From: DATFCK01 sp963728975
Lineage (GTDB): Bacteria; Verrucomicrobiota; Verrucomicrobiia; Chthoniobacterales; UBA10450
Length of the DNA stretch: 64,000 nucleotides
Reading direction: 5' to 3'
Assembly (NCBI GenBank): GCA_963728975.1
Contig: CAVSMF010000003.1
Span: forward strand, 1 to 64,000
Shown: one piece after another, positions 35,330 through 42,845 of the stretch
Numbering within the stretch: position 1 is the first letter of the stretch
Layout of the letters: each line of letters begins with the position of its first letter
Program-made: the position numbers and the translations under genes
The notes under the pieces: generated by a model
The model's database searches: none
Told to the model about the DNA's origin: nothing
Seen by the model: only the letters and a program-made list of their open reading frames with translations

Positions 35330-35731
35330 TTAGCGTATCCCGGTGTCGCATTGCCAGCTCACGTGCGTGACCTGGCCGGTAACCACATCAGCTTTGAAGG
35401 GACCGTAGTGACCCATTCGGCCTTTTGATTTCTCCAAGGCAATCGCATAATGACCCGGAGGCAGGACAACGTGAAACCGCCCCTGCGCGTCAGTGACAAA
35501 GGAAGCGACGACTTGATCTCCGCGCCGAACAACGAATTTGGCAAGCGCCAGAGGTCTAGAATCGGGAACACCGGGCCGGGCCGGCCCTCCATGAACAGGG
35601 CTGATGGAGATTGTTCCTTCGAGGGCGGTTTCAGGTTGGGAGGGTGACATGGACGACGTCCCGGCAATCAGGGGAATGGACGGAAAGATAAACAGAAGCA
35701 GGATGATTTGAAGGGAACGCGATTCGGTCAT
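35330..35731 (-). CDS. Secreted protein with carboxypeptidase-regulatory-like domain
   Basis: The ATG at 35731 begins a signal peptide (MTESRSLQIILLLFIFPSIP, cleavage after LIAG). It gives 133 aa. Residues about 40-125 are a CarboxypepD_reg-like beta-sandwich (LEGTISISPVHGGPARPG, FVTDAQGRFHVVLPPGHYAI). Such domains are found in periplasmic or surface proteins and in TonB-linked systems. The protein here is only this one domain. An upstream extension of the frame contains repeat DNA and is not used. Confidence 0.72.
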   Translation of the reverse strand: MTESRSLQIILLLFIFPSIPLIAGTSSMSPSQPETALEGTISISPVHGGPARPGVPDSRPLALAKFVVRRGDQVVASFVTDAQGRFHVVLPPGHYAIALEKSKGRMGHYGPFKADVVTGQVTHVSWQCDTGIR

Positions 35732-35774
35732 GGGATAAAGGTCGCAAGCGTTCCAGGGCGTCGCAACCGAAGTA

Positions 35775-35925
35775 TAGGTAGGGGCATCTCTCCGAGATGC
35801 CCGCGGGAGTTGGCCCGTCATTGCTTAAACGCTTGTTGTTGCCATTTAGCCCGGGCGCCTCGGAGATGCGCCCCTACCTGTAGCCACGCACACGTCGCAT
35901 AGCGGCGTGGCTACATTATTTACGT
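35775..35925. repeat. GTAG palindromes between carboxypeptidase-like and M16 genes
   Basis: GTAG-gggcatctctccgagatgcc (35779-35801), gcctcggagatgcgccc-CTAC (35857-35876) and GTAG-ccacgcacacgtcgc..gcggcgtgg-CTAC (35880-35913). Confidence 0.75.
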
Positions 35926-35932
35926 GGCTACA

Positions 35933-37384
35933 TTACTGAAGATTCGCGGAGTTGAGGTTCAACTTCGATTGAGGGATCACCTTCACGTCAGAAAAATCTT
36001 TCTTCAGTGCCGCCAGAAAAGCCTGTCCCTGGCCGGCAATGATCAGACTCGGCGGGGAGGTGAGATATTTGGCCGCAAACTCGGTTGCTTCCTTGCTGGT
36101 AACGGCATTCACGTTGGGAATGAACTGGTTCAGCCGCTCAAGGGGCAAGCCATAAGCGGCCAGAGCAGCCAGCCTGTCGGCGAAACCTTCGTTCGTTTCC
36201 AGGGCTCGGGCGTATGCGCCGGTGAGCAAGGCTTTTCTCGATTTCAATTCTTCGCCATCGACCGGATCGGTTGTCAGCCGTTTCAATTCCCCGATCATTA
36301 ACTTCGCTACTTCCGCCGCCGATTCGTTCTTGGTTTGCGCGGAAGCGGTGAACGGGCCGGTGTCGCGTCTGGCGTCGAGCGCGCTCCGTGCCCCATAACT
36401 CAAACCGCGTTTTATCCGGATCTCGCGGTTCAATCGTGATATGAACCCTCTGCCTAACGCCGCATTCGCGACCAATCCGGGAAAATAATCGGGCGAATTG
36501 CGCTTAATCGCGGGCTTCGACACCAACACCGCCGCCTGTCCCGCCTGAGGCATGTCGATCACAATGTTTTCCGGCTTCCATTGGCCGCTATTGGAGGGTT
36601 CCGGGCCGGCCGCGGCCGCATCTCCTTTCCATGAACCAAAAAATTTCCGGGCATACGCCTGGCCCTGCTCGGGGGTCAAATCCCCAACCAAAACCAAGGC
36701 GGCATTGGCCGGCACGTAATATTTTTTATAGAGCCTAACGATATCGTCGCGATGCATTGCCTGCACGCTTTCGATCGTGCCGTTGATCGAGTGGCCATAT
36801 TCCCCGTCCCCGAACACGACGCGCTCGGCCGCGAACGTTGCTACCGCGCCCGGTTGCTCGAGAGCGACGCGCAAGCCGTCGAGCCGCTGCTTTTTCAACC
36901 GGTCGATCTCTTCCTGCTTGAACACCGGATGCTCCACCACATCGGCCAGAATCGCCAGCGCGGCGTCGGCCTTATCCGACATGGCCACGACCGATGCCGA
37001 AGATTCGTCCCAATCCGCGTCCGAGGAAATTTCGCCTCCGAGAGATTCGATCGTGCTGGCAATTTGCGGGGCCGACATCGATTCGGTCCCCTTGATCAGG
37101 AGCGCGCTGGTCATACTGGCGGTTCCGGGAAACTTTTGGGGATCGATCTCCGCGCCGTTACGAACGACCAGTTCCGCGGCCAGAAGCGGAAGACCGGGCC
37201 GTTCAGCCACAATCACGCGCAGCCCGTTCTCGAGTTTTGTTTCCGTGGGCTGGGCAAAATGGGTTTCGGGCGGTGTTGACGGAGGCGGGGGTTTGTCTAC
37301 TCCGCCGATGGCGAAAAGCGAAGTGGCGGCAGCGAACAGCAAGCAGATGGTAGCGGTGGTTGGGTCAACCACCGAATTTAGCAA
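35933..37384 (-). CDS. M16-family peptidase, non-catalytic partner
   Basis: About 483 aa with two M16 domains. The zinc motif HxxEH is missing: the aligned position reads AEIDPQKFPGTASMTSAL. The C-terminal RGLSYGARSALD substrate-clamp motif is kept. This is the usual inactive half of an M16 heterodimer (as in PqqF/MPP-like pairs) in the periplasm, and the catalytic partner lies 43 bp upstream on the same strand. The start is unclear: the frame opens at a TTG (37384) inside a GTAG palindrome, and the first 13 residues are encoded by that repeat. The native signal peptide start was probably altered. A TTG near 37346 would begin at LLFAAATSLFA. Confidence 0.85.
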   Translation of the reverse strand: MLNSVVDPTTATICLLFAAATSLFAIGGVDKPPPPSTPPETHFAQPTETKLENGLRVIVAERPGLPLLAAELVVRNGAEIDPQKFPGTASMTSALLIKGTESMSAPQIASTIESLGGEISSDADWDESSASVVAMSDKADAALAILADVVEHPVFKQEEIDRLKKQRLDGLRVALEQPGAVATFAAERVVFGDGEYGHSINGTIESVQAMHRDDIVRLYKKYYVPANAALVLVGDLTPEQGQAYARKFFGSWKGDAAAAGPEPSNSGQWKPENIVIDMPQAGQAAVLVSKPAIKRNSPDYFPGLVANAALGRGFISRLNREIRIKRGLSYGARSALDARRDTGPFTASAQTKNESAAEVAKLMIGELKRLTTDPVDGEELKSRKALLTGAYARALETNEGFADRLAALAAYGLPLERLNQFIPNVNAVTSKEATEFAAKYLTSPPSLIIAGQGQAFLAALKKDFSDVKVIPQSKLNLNSANLQ

Positions 37385-37415
37385 AAACAGGTGTTTGGCA
37401 CAAACACCTCTACAG
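37340..37415. repeat. GTAG palindrome pair between the two M16 genes
   Basis: GTAG-cggtggttgggtcaaccaccg (37350-37374) and ggtgtttggcacaaacacc-TCTAC (37390-37413), the same couple as at 29130-29193 with arm changes that keep pairing (ttggcacaa core). Confidence 0.8.
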
Positions 37416-37427
37416 ATTTGCCGTATC

Positions 37428-38822
37428 TCATTTCGCTTTCGCTTTTGTTGGTTTTGAATTTTTCATCGCTTCGGGCAAATCTTCGATCACGACGCGCTTT
37501 TTGCCTTTGATGTATTTGTTCAGGACCGCCTTGATTTGATCTGCGGTAACGGCCTGAATTTTTGCCAGATCGGTGTTTACTCGGGCGGCGTCTCCGTAAA
37601 GGACGGCCGCTTCGCCGAGGGCGCTGGCTTTGCCGTTATTGGTTTGCAGCTCGCGGAGTTTGCCGGTGAGAAACTGGTTCTTCGCTTTCTCCAATTCCTG
37701 TTTGGTCACACCATTCTCCAGAATTTCTTGAATCTGCGCGTCCAAAGCTTTTTCGCCTTCCGCCACCGATTTACCGCTGGCCAGGATAACGCGGAAAGAA
37801 AGCAATCCGAGATCCTCGCGTAAATCGGCGCTGAACGCGGCCCGGGCCGCGATTTGTTGTCGGTAAACCAAAGTCTGGTAAAGCCGGGACGATTCGCCGT
37901 CGGAAAGAATACTGTCGGCCAGCAATAACGCCGGCGTGTCGTCAGTGCGGATCGATGGAGCCAGAAAGGTCACGGCGAACGCCGGCAGCGGCACCTTTGG
38001 GCTATAAAGAATCTTGCGCGTCGCTTCCCGGCGCGGGGGTTCTTTCTCGGTTACGCGCGGAATCTTGGCAGCGGGTTTGGGAATCGGTCCGAAATATTTC
38101 CTGGCCCAGGCTTCCAGATCGGCCGTTTTGAAATCGCCGACCACGACCAAGGTGGCGTTATCGGGCCGGTAAAAAGTGGAATGAAACGCCCGAACCTCCG
38201 ACAGTTTCGAGGCGTCGAGATCGGGCATGCTGCCGATGCCGGGCCGTTTGTAGGGGTGAACGGCAAACGAATTCTGTTCTATGGCCAGGCTAAATTCGCC
38301 ATACGGGTTCGCCAGGATGCGCTGCCGATATTCCTCTTTCACAACGTCGCGTTCGGACTTGAAGTTCGTTTCGTTCAAGGCCAGCGACGACATCCGTTCG
38401 GCTTCGGCCCAAAGGATCGGTTCGAGATAGTTCGATGGCACAATTTCGTGGTAAACGGTCATGTCCGGAGCGGTAAAAGCGTTGTTCTCACCACCGACGT
38501 TTTCGGTTAGTTCCTCGATCGCGTCCGGGGACAGGTGTTCGTTACCCTTAAACATCATGTGCTCGAAGAGATGGGCGAACCCGCTGCGGTCCTTGGGGTC
38601 GTCCTTGGAACCGACATGATACCAAACCTGCACCGCCACGGTCGGCGCGGAGTGATCTTCCACGAAATAAATTTCGAGGCCGTTCGGCAAGGTCTGATGT
38701 TGAAAGGCCATCGGCGGAATGGTTACCGGCGACGCGGAAGCGGAAGGGCCGGGGGTAGTCGCGGCTGAAACCCAGCAGGAGAGGCTCACGAACAGACCGG
38801 AAAGGACAAATTGAATCTTCAC
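37428..38822 (-). CDS. M16-family zinc metallopeptidase, catalytic subunit
   Basis: The protein has 464 aa. A signal peptide (1-20, ending WVSA) precedes the M16 catalytic domain with HLFEH at 84-88 (GFAHLFEHMMFKGN) and the third ligand in the helix ILWAEAERM about 75 residues later. The C-terminal half is the inactive M16 clamp. It degrades unfolded peptides in the periplasm, probably with the gene downstream as partner. The upstream region (38823-39206) holds a 36-bp palindrome but no gene. Confidence 0.93.
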   Translation of the reverse strand: MKIQFVLSGLFVSLSCWVSAATTPGPSASASPVTIPPMAFQHQTLPNGLEIYFVEDHSAPTVAVQVWYHVGSKDDPKDRSGFAHLFEHMMFKGNEHLSPDAIEELTENVGGENNAFTAPDMTVYHEIVPSNYLEPILWAEAERMSSLALNETNFKSERDVVKEEYRQRILANPYGEFSLAIEQNSFAVHPYKRPGIGSMPDLDASKLSEVRAFHSTFYRPDNATLVVVGDFKTADLEAWARKYFGPIPKPAAKIPRVTEKEPPRREATRKILYSPKVPLPAFAVTFLAPSIRTDDTPALLLADSILSDGESSRLYQTLVYRQQIAARAAFSADLREDLGLLSFRVILASGKSVAEGEKALDAQIQEILENGVTKQELEKAKNQFLTGKLRELQTNNGKASALGEAAVLYGDAARVNTDLAKIQAVTADQIKAVLNKYIKGKKRVVIEDLPEAMKNSKPTKAKAK

Positions 38823-39034
38823 AAATCAAATCGCGCGCATCCCGTCTCGAACAGAGGAGAACGGCGCCAAAATCACAGATTCGGTTGACTGCATGAGAGC
38901 TTTGACACTGTTCGCAACGCAACGTTCGCGCAAGTTTTTCCCGGCGGAGAATCGAGCATAATCGAAGAGCCCCTGCTGGGGGAGTTCTGCCAGTCTCCGT
39001 CTGGCAAGCCATATCCGTTCCCCCCAGCTTAGGT

Positions 39035-39070
39035 CCCGATTCTATGTCACATGTGTGACATAGAATCGGG
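39035..39070. promoter_or_regulatory. 36-bp perfect hairpin/palindrome
   Basis: cccgattctatgtcac and its exact complement (16-bp arms) around ATGT. The inner part TGTCAC-ATGT-GTGACA looks like a dimeric regulator site of the CRP/FNR type. It lies between the divergent M16 operon and tRNA-Ile. It could equally be a mobile palindrome or a terminator. Confidence 0.45.
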
Positions 39071-39206
39071 AGGCGGTCGAACCGATCGGATAATTGTGGA
39101 AAAAAGAATTCAGGTTTACTACAGATGGGAGATAAGGCGGTAAACGAGTGTTTCCCGGTTGACCGCCGGGCAATTACCCATCACTTTTCGACTCCCGCGA
39201 AAGCAC

Positions 39207-39280
39207 GGGCCTGTAGCTCAGTTGGTTAGAGCATGCGCTTGATAAGCGCAGGGTCACTGGTTCGAGCCCAGTCAGGCCCA
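39207..39280 (+). tRNA. tRNA-Ile (anticodon GAT)
   Basis: A full cloverleaf: acceptor GGGCCTG/CAGGCCC, D-arm TAGCTCAGTTGGTTAGAGC, anticodon loop CTTGATAAG (GAT) and T-arm CTGGTTCGAGCCCAG, discriminator A. CCA is not encoded. Like tRNA-Ala(TGC) it normally resides in the 16S-23S spacer; here it is about 12 kb from the 16S gene. Confidence 0.95.
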
Positions 39281-39295
39281 AATTATTAGAGGGCG

Positions 39296-39372
39296 GTAGA
39301 CGCGATCTCCGGTCGCGGCGCTAACTCCCAAAGCGGCGAGACGCCGCTTCTACTTTCGCGGCGCCGCTTCTA
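39296..39372 (+). repeat. GTAG palindrome pair
   Basis: GTAG-acgcgatctccggtcgcgg and aagcggcgagacgccgct-TCTAC, followed by a partial repeat gccgcttctactt. Confidence 0.75.
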
Positions 39373-39828
39373 CTTGGGAGACGATCGCGGGCGGACCCGG
39401 GAAATTGCGGCGCAAACCAAGATCGCAACCAGGGCGCCGAAACAATCAACCAAGGCATCGCGAGCGGATGATGTCCGCGTTGGCATAAAAGACTGGTGAT
39501 ATTCATCCGAAGCAGCGAAGAAGGCGGCAACGAGAAAGGTGAGCGCCGAGACAGCGAGCCAGGAACCGGCGGCGAATGTTCCGCGCAGGGCACGCCAGAG
39601 AAGCGACGCCAGAATCGCGTACTCGGCAAAATGCGCGATCTTTCGCAGGGCAAGGTGAATTAGCAGGATCGTTTGAAAAGAGATCTTCGGATCCAGCCAG
39701 CGCAGGAACGGGATAAGAAAACGCGAGGTATGCTCAGCCGAAAGCACGTCGGTGGATCCGATAAACATGATCGACATCCAGGCGATGGGCGGGATCCAAT
39801 TGATGAAAATGCGTGCTTTGGTGTTCAA
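39370..39828 (-). CDS. VanZ-like membrane protein
   Basis: The protein has 152 aa with four hydrophobic segments. The VanZ signature is present: LRKIAHFAEYAILASLL (about 61-78), then SDEYHQSFMPTRTSSARDALVDCFGALVA (about 107-135). VanZ-like proteins are small inner-membrane proteins of unknown mechanism, originally linked to teicoplanin resistance and common in many phyla. No resistance genes lie nearby, so a resistance role is not supported. The gene ends within a GTAG palindrome cluster. Confidence 0.85.
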   Translation of the reverse strand: MNTKARIFINWIPPIAWMSIMFIGSTDVLSAEHTSRFLIPFLRWLDPKISFQTILLIHLALRKIAHFAEYAILASLLWRALRGTFAAGSWLAVSALTFLVAAFFAASDEYHQSFMPTRTSSARDALVDCFGALVAILVCAAISRVRPRSSPK

Positions 39829-39946
39829 AGAAGCGGGTAGTTTAGAATAATCAGGCGCGAGGGCAAACCGGCGAGGTTCATTGCAAAAAGCAGATCCGGG
39901 GGAATTCGAGAGTGTTTGTGTCAGACGCGGTCCGGATTGTGGATTT

Positions 39947-40156
39947 CAACGCTCAACGCTCAACGCTCAACGCCCAACGCCCAACGTTCAACGTTCAACG
40001 CTCAACGCCCAACGTTCAACGTTCAACGCTCAACGCTCAACGCCCAACGCCCAACGTTCAACGCTTAACGCTCAACGCTTAACGTCCAATGCCGGCGGCG
40101 GGGCGCTGCCTTTTTTAATTGAGGGTTGGACGTTGGGCGCTCGGTGTTGGACGTTG
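39947..40156. repeat. Fold-back heptad array upstream of phosphomannose isomerase gene
   Basis: About 20 consecutive units of CAACGYY (39947-40087), a 33-bp spacer, then reverse-oriented units (40125-40156: ttggacg, ttgggcg, ttggacg). The two parts can pair. The last unit ends 8 nt before the ATG at 40165. Confidence 0.85.
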
Positions 40157-40164
40157 CCAAGAAT

Positions 40165-41115
40165 ATGTCGCGGCCACTTCTCACCGCCCCCCTCACCTTT
40201 GAACCGGTTTTCATGGAACGGATCTGGGGCGGGCGCCGGCTCGAATCGGAGTTTGGCAAGAAACTGCCTCCTCATATTTCGATTGGCGAATCGTGGGAGA
40301 TTTCCGATCGGCCTGAGGCCCAAAGCATAGTCCGGAACGGGCCGCTAAAGGGAAAAGCGCTCCACGACCTTTGGACAAAACATCGCCCGGAAATTTTTGG
40401 CGAGACGCCTGATTCCCCGCGTTTCCCGTTGTTGATCAAACTGCTCGATGCCCGGGAAACCTTGTCGCTGCAGGTTCATCCGCCGCAAAAGATAGCGGCA
40501 ACGCTTGGCGGCGAACCAAAAACGGAGTTCTGGTACGTGGCAGCGGCCGAGCCGGATGCGAAATTGTTCGTGGGCTTGTCCGAGCCGACTACCCGCGAAG
40601 TTTTCGCAAAGTCGCTGGAAGAGGGGACCATCGAGGGCCAGGTACACACAATTGGGGTAAAGACAGGCGACGCCATGTTTCTGCCGGCCGGACGTTTCCA
40701 TGCTGTGGGCGGAGGTAATTTGCTGGTTGAGATCCAGCAAAACAGCGACACCACTTATCGGGTATTCGATTGGAACCGGCTGGATGACCAGGGGAAGCCG
40801 AGAAAACTTCATATCGAGCAAGCGCTGGCCAGCATTGATTTTGGCGATTGCCGGCCGGTCCTGATCCAGCCGGAGGGCGAGCTGCTGGTCAGCGACCCGC
40901 TCTTTGAAATCCGAAAGTGGAACCTGAAGACGGGCCGGGAAATTACTTCGAAGGGACAATTTGCGATTGGGTGTTGCCTAACCGGTCGGGTGAGCTGTGC
41001 CCGGATGAATTTCGAGCCGGGCGAGTTTTTCCTGGTGCCGGCGCGATTAGAGCAGCGAAAAGTCAAACCTGCCGCTGACGGAACGACCCTCCTGCGGGTA
41101 ACGATCCCGGTGTAG
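40165..41115 (+). CDS. manA: Class I mannose-6-phosphate isomerase
   Basis: The ATG at 40165 gives 316 aa, the length of the short bacterial type I enzymes. Motifs: FMERIWGGRRLESEFGK at the start, GESWEISDRPEAQS, the zinc ligands in LQVHPP and KTEFWYV, and AGRFHAVGGGNLLVEIQQNSD with YRVFDW. It interconverts mannose-6-phosphate and fructose-6-phosphate in the cytoplasm, feeding GDP-mannose or glycolysis. There is no Shine-Dalgarno sequence; the leader directly before the ATG is a heptad repeat array. A frame opening at 40126 would run through the repeat and is rejected. Confidence 0.92.
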   Translation: MSRPLLTAPLTFEPVFMERIWGGRRLESEFGKKLPPHISIGESWEISDRPEAQSIVRNGPLKGKALHDLWTKHRPEIFGETPDSPRFPLLIKLLDARETLSLQVHPPQKIAATLGGEPKTEFWYVAAAEPDAKLFVGLSEPTTREVFAKSLEEGTIEGQVHTIGVKTGDAMFLPAGRFHAVGGGNLLVEIQQNSDTTYRVFDWNRLDDQGKPRKLHIEQALASIDFGDCRPVLIQPEGELLVSDPLFEIRKWNLKTGREITSKGQFAIGCCLTGRVSCARMNFEPGEFFLVPARLEQRKVKPAADGTTLLRVTIPV

Positions 41116-41160
41116 GGGCGGCCGTGTCGGCCGCAGAGGGGGAGCCGTGTCGGCCGCAAA
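41113..41160. repeat. GGCCGTGTCGGCC palindromes downstream of RAYT
   Basis: GTAG-gggcggccgtgtcggccgc and a second gccgtgtcggc core. They match the three tandem copies on the other side of the RAYT gene (41699-41822). Confidence 0.8.
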
Positions 41161-41176
41161 CGCTATCAAAAAGGCG

Positions 41177-41641
41177 TCAGACCCCCTCTATGGCAATGAT
41201 TTCGCCCTGATAGGGCCAATCATCGGCAGTCTTAACAAGTCCTGCACGAACAGGATTTTGTTGTACATACTCCCACTTGTTATCGTAGTTCTCGTCGTTG
41301 CGCAAAACGTGATCGAAAAATCCTGGTTGCCAGAGAGGGTGTCCGTTCGTCGTGCCTGACGCGACCGATAGGGCACGCTTGAGTCCATTCATCCATCTCC
41401 CAAGATTGAAGGAGTCGCTTCCACGGACAAAGAGATGGATGTGGTCAGGCATGATCACATAGCGTCCGACTGCCACATCGAAATCGTGTGCGCCTTTGAT
41501 ACCATACTTTCGAAACGCTTGGTGGGCGATTGCCAGGTCGTCAATGGGTCGACGATGAAGCGTACAGGCTGTAACGAAGAATAAAGGCGGAGCATAGGTT
41601 TGAAAAATAAATGGGAGCCTTGGCGGCCTGCCCTTGATCAT
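41177..41641 (-). CDS. RAYT / IS200-like Y1 transposase, short form
   Basis: The ATG at 41641 gives 154 aa, typical of the short Y1 REP transposases (COG1943). The HxH motif is at His67/His69 (MPDHIHLFVRG), and Tyr125 in KWEYVQQNPVRAGLV is the expected nucleophile. The longer open frame upstream (to 41818) only reads through three tandem palindromes and is rejected. The gene is bracketed on both sides by the same GGCCGTGTCGGCC palindrome, the classic layout of a RAYT with its own REP family. The stop codon lies in ggggtctga, also found at other RAYT ends here. Confidence 0.85.
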   Translation of the reverse strand: MIKGRPPRLPFIFQTYAPPLFFVTACTLHRRPIDDLAIAHQAFRKYGIKGAHDFDVAVGRYVIMPDHIHLFVRGSDSFNLGRWMNGLKRALSVASGTTNGHPLWQPGFFDHVLRNDENYDNKWEYVQQNPVRAGLVKTADDWPYQGEIIAIEGV

Positions 41642-41698
41642 AGGATTGTTGTAAGAGTTTTCGTTTGAGGTGAAAATCGAAATTTTACGCCCTGTGGT

Positions 41699-41822
41699 AT
41701 ATCTCTCACCCCTGCGGCCGACACGGCCGCCTCTACATATCTCCCCACCCTTGCGGCCGACACGGCCGCCTCTACATATCTCCCCACCCTTGCGGCCGAC
41801 ACGGCCGCCTCTACCCACGGCC
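41699..41822. repeat. Three tandem REP units (GCGGCCGACACGGCCGC)
   Basis: Three direct copies of a unit of about 38-40 bp: ctctacatatctccccaccc followed by ttgcggccgacacggccgc. On the minus strand each reads GTAGAGGCGGCCGTGTCGGC. There are no unique spacers, so it is not a CRISPR array. Confidence 0.85.
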
Positions 41823-41824
41823 CT

Positions 41825-42262
41825 CTACACTTTGAGTCCGCGCAGCAGATGCGATCGGGGGACGAACCAGAGCCGCTGGACGCCGTCGACCTTCCAGGAG
41901 TCGTCCCGGCGCGGCTTCAACGTGTAAAGATAGGCTGTCATTCCTCCGTGGCGGGTAAAGAACAGCACCTGCACGGCGGCCCTGTTTCGATAAAAGTTCA
42001 CCGAACCGAATTCGATCCGTCCGGGATGCGACAAGGCGCGTTGGTCCTGGCGAATGACCGATTCCAGCCGGGTGAGATCGACATCCTGGCAGTTGGCAGC
42101 CGCTACTCGATGGTAACTATCCAGCATATCAGTCGGATCAGCCTCAGATAATTGCGTTTGCCAGTCAGCGATGCGGTGGTCTGGGAACGCGGCGATCATC
42201 GCACCGGCGGCGCAAAGCCCGAAACAACCGGCGGCAATGATGCTACGGAAGGTGATGTTCAT
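41825..42262 (-). CDS. Secreted hypothetical protein
   Basis: The protein has 145 aa with a signal peptide (MNITFRSIIAAGCFGLCAAG, cleavage near AMIAA). The mature part (about 120 aa) has RIEFGSVNFYRNRAAVQVLF and TAYLYTLKPRRDDSWKVDGV, suggesting a small beta-rich domain, with RLWFVPRSHLLRGLKV at the end. I do not recognise a family. It starts 3 bp after the stop of the DUF971 gene on the same strand, so the two are probably co-transcribed. Confidence 0.65.
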   Translation of the reverse strand: MNITFRSIIAAGCFGLCAAGAMIAAFPDHRIADWQTQLSEADPTDMLDSYHRVAAANCQDVDLTRLESVIRQDQRALSHPGRIEFGSVNFYRNRAAVQVLFFTRHGGMTAYLYTLKPRRDDSWKVDGVQRLWFVPRSHLLRGLKV

Positions 42263-42264
42263 GA

Positions 42265-42594
42265 TCAGGTGGAGGCGACTGAGGCAAGCCGCCGCAGGTA
42301 TTGAAAGCTATAGATACCAGTGTTATGGCCGTCCTTCCACGCGGGTTGCAAGGCATAACCGCCGACCACGGCAAAACTTTTCAGGTCAAAGCTGTTTTTT
42401 GAATAGGTCACGTTGGGTCGCGAGATATTACCCAGCACATCCGGTTCCCCGCCGCAGGCGGCACAGGGACAAGCCCGCCGGAGGAACTCAAGCCCGAGAT
42501 ACGATTCCGTCCCATCGTTCCAGCGGATAGCCAGTTCGTTGCCGATTTGCTGAACATTGGTGGGCTCAAGAGGCATAGCCGGCACGATAAGCAT
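42265..42594 (-). CDS. DUF971-domain protein
   Basis: The ATG at 42594 has GAGG 9 nt upstream and gives 109 aa; a frame six codons longer exists. The pattern ELAIRWNDGTESYLGLEFLR, RRACPCAACGGE (conserved CPCAxC-type cysteines) and VGGYALQPAWKDGHNTGIYS is the DUF971 / gamma-butyrobetaine-hydroxylase-N-like domain. Stand-alone DUF971 proteins are often encoded near iron-sulphur or Mrp/ApbC genes. No such neighbour is present here. The cysteines may bind iron or zinc. Role unknown. Confidence 0.8.
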   Translation of the reverse strand: MLIVPAMPLEPTNVQQIGNELAIRWNDGTESYLGLEFLRRACPCAACGGEPDVLGNISRPNVTYSKNSFDLKSFAVVGGYALQPAWKDGHNTGIYSFQYLRRLASVAST

Positions 42595-42659
42595 TTGCGG
42601 TCCTCGGGACAATACTCAAGACATCGTTACCTGTGACCGACCTTCATCCCGTGCCGGAA

Positions 42660-42845
42660 ACTCCAAATCCCAATCACCAATATCCAGAGAAGCTCCAAGC
42701 ACTTCAAAGCTCCAAGCACCAAACCCCAAACTCCAAAGAATGACCAAGCTCCAATCTCCAGACGCGATACGTCACTCAGATCTTGAAGATTGGATATTGG
42801 AGCTTCTCTGGTGATTGGTGCTTGGAATTTGGTTATTCAGTTTCA
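42660..42845. repeat. CCAAGCTCCAA-type fold-back repeat
   Basis: Runs of ctccaagcac, caaaccccaaactccaaag and caagctccaatctcc (42680-42765) face ggatattggagcttctctgg and ggtgcttggaatttgg (42793-42832) in inverted orientation. A related fragment lies at 31917-31970. This is a simple-sequence repeat, not coding. Confidence 0.65.

Noticed and set aside
39947..40087. Long regular array that could be a CRISPR or a coding repeat
   Set aside because: Period is 7 bp with only two variable positions and no spacers; the frame through it has no start and no codon bias.
41699..41822. Tandem ~39-bp repeats resembling a CRISPR array
   Set aside because: Units are contiguous with no unique spacers and consist of a palindrome that also flanks the other side of the RAYT gene; no cas genes are present.
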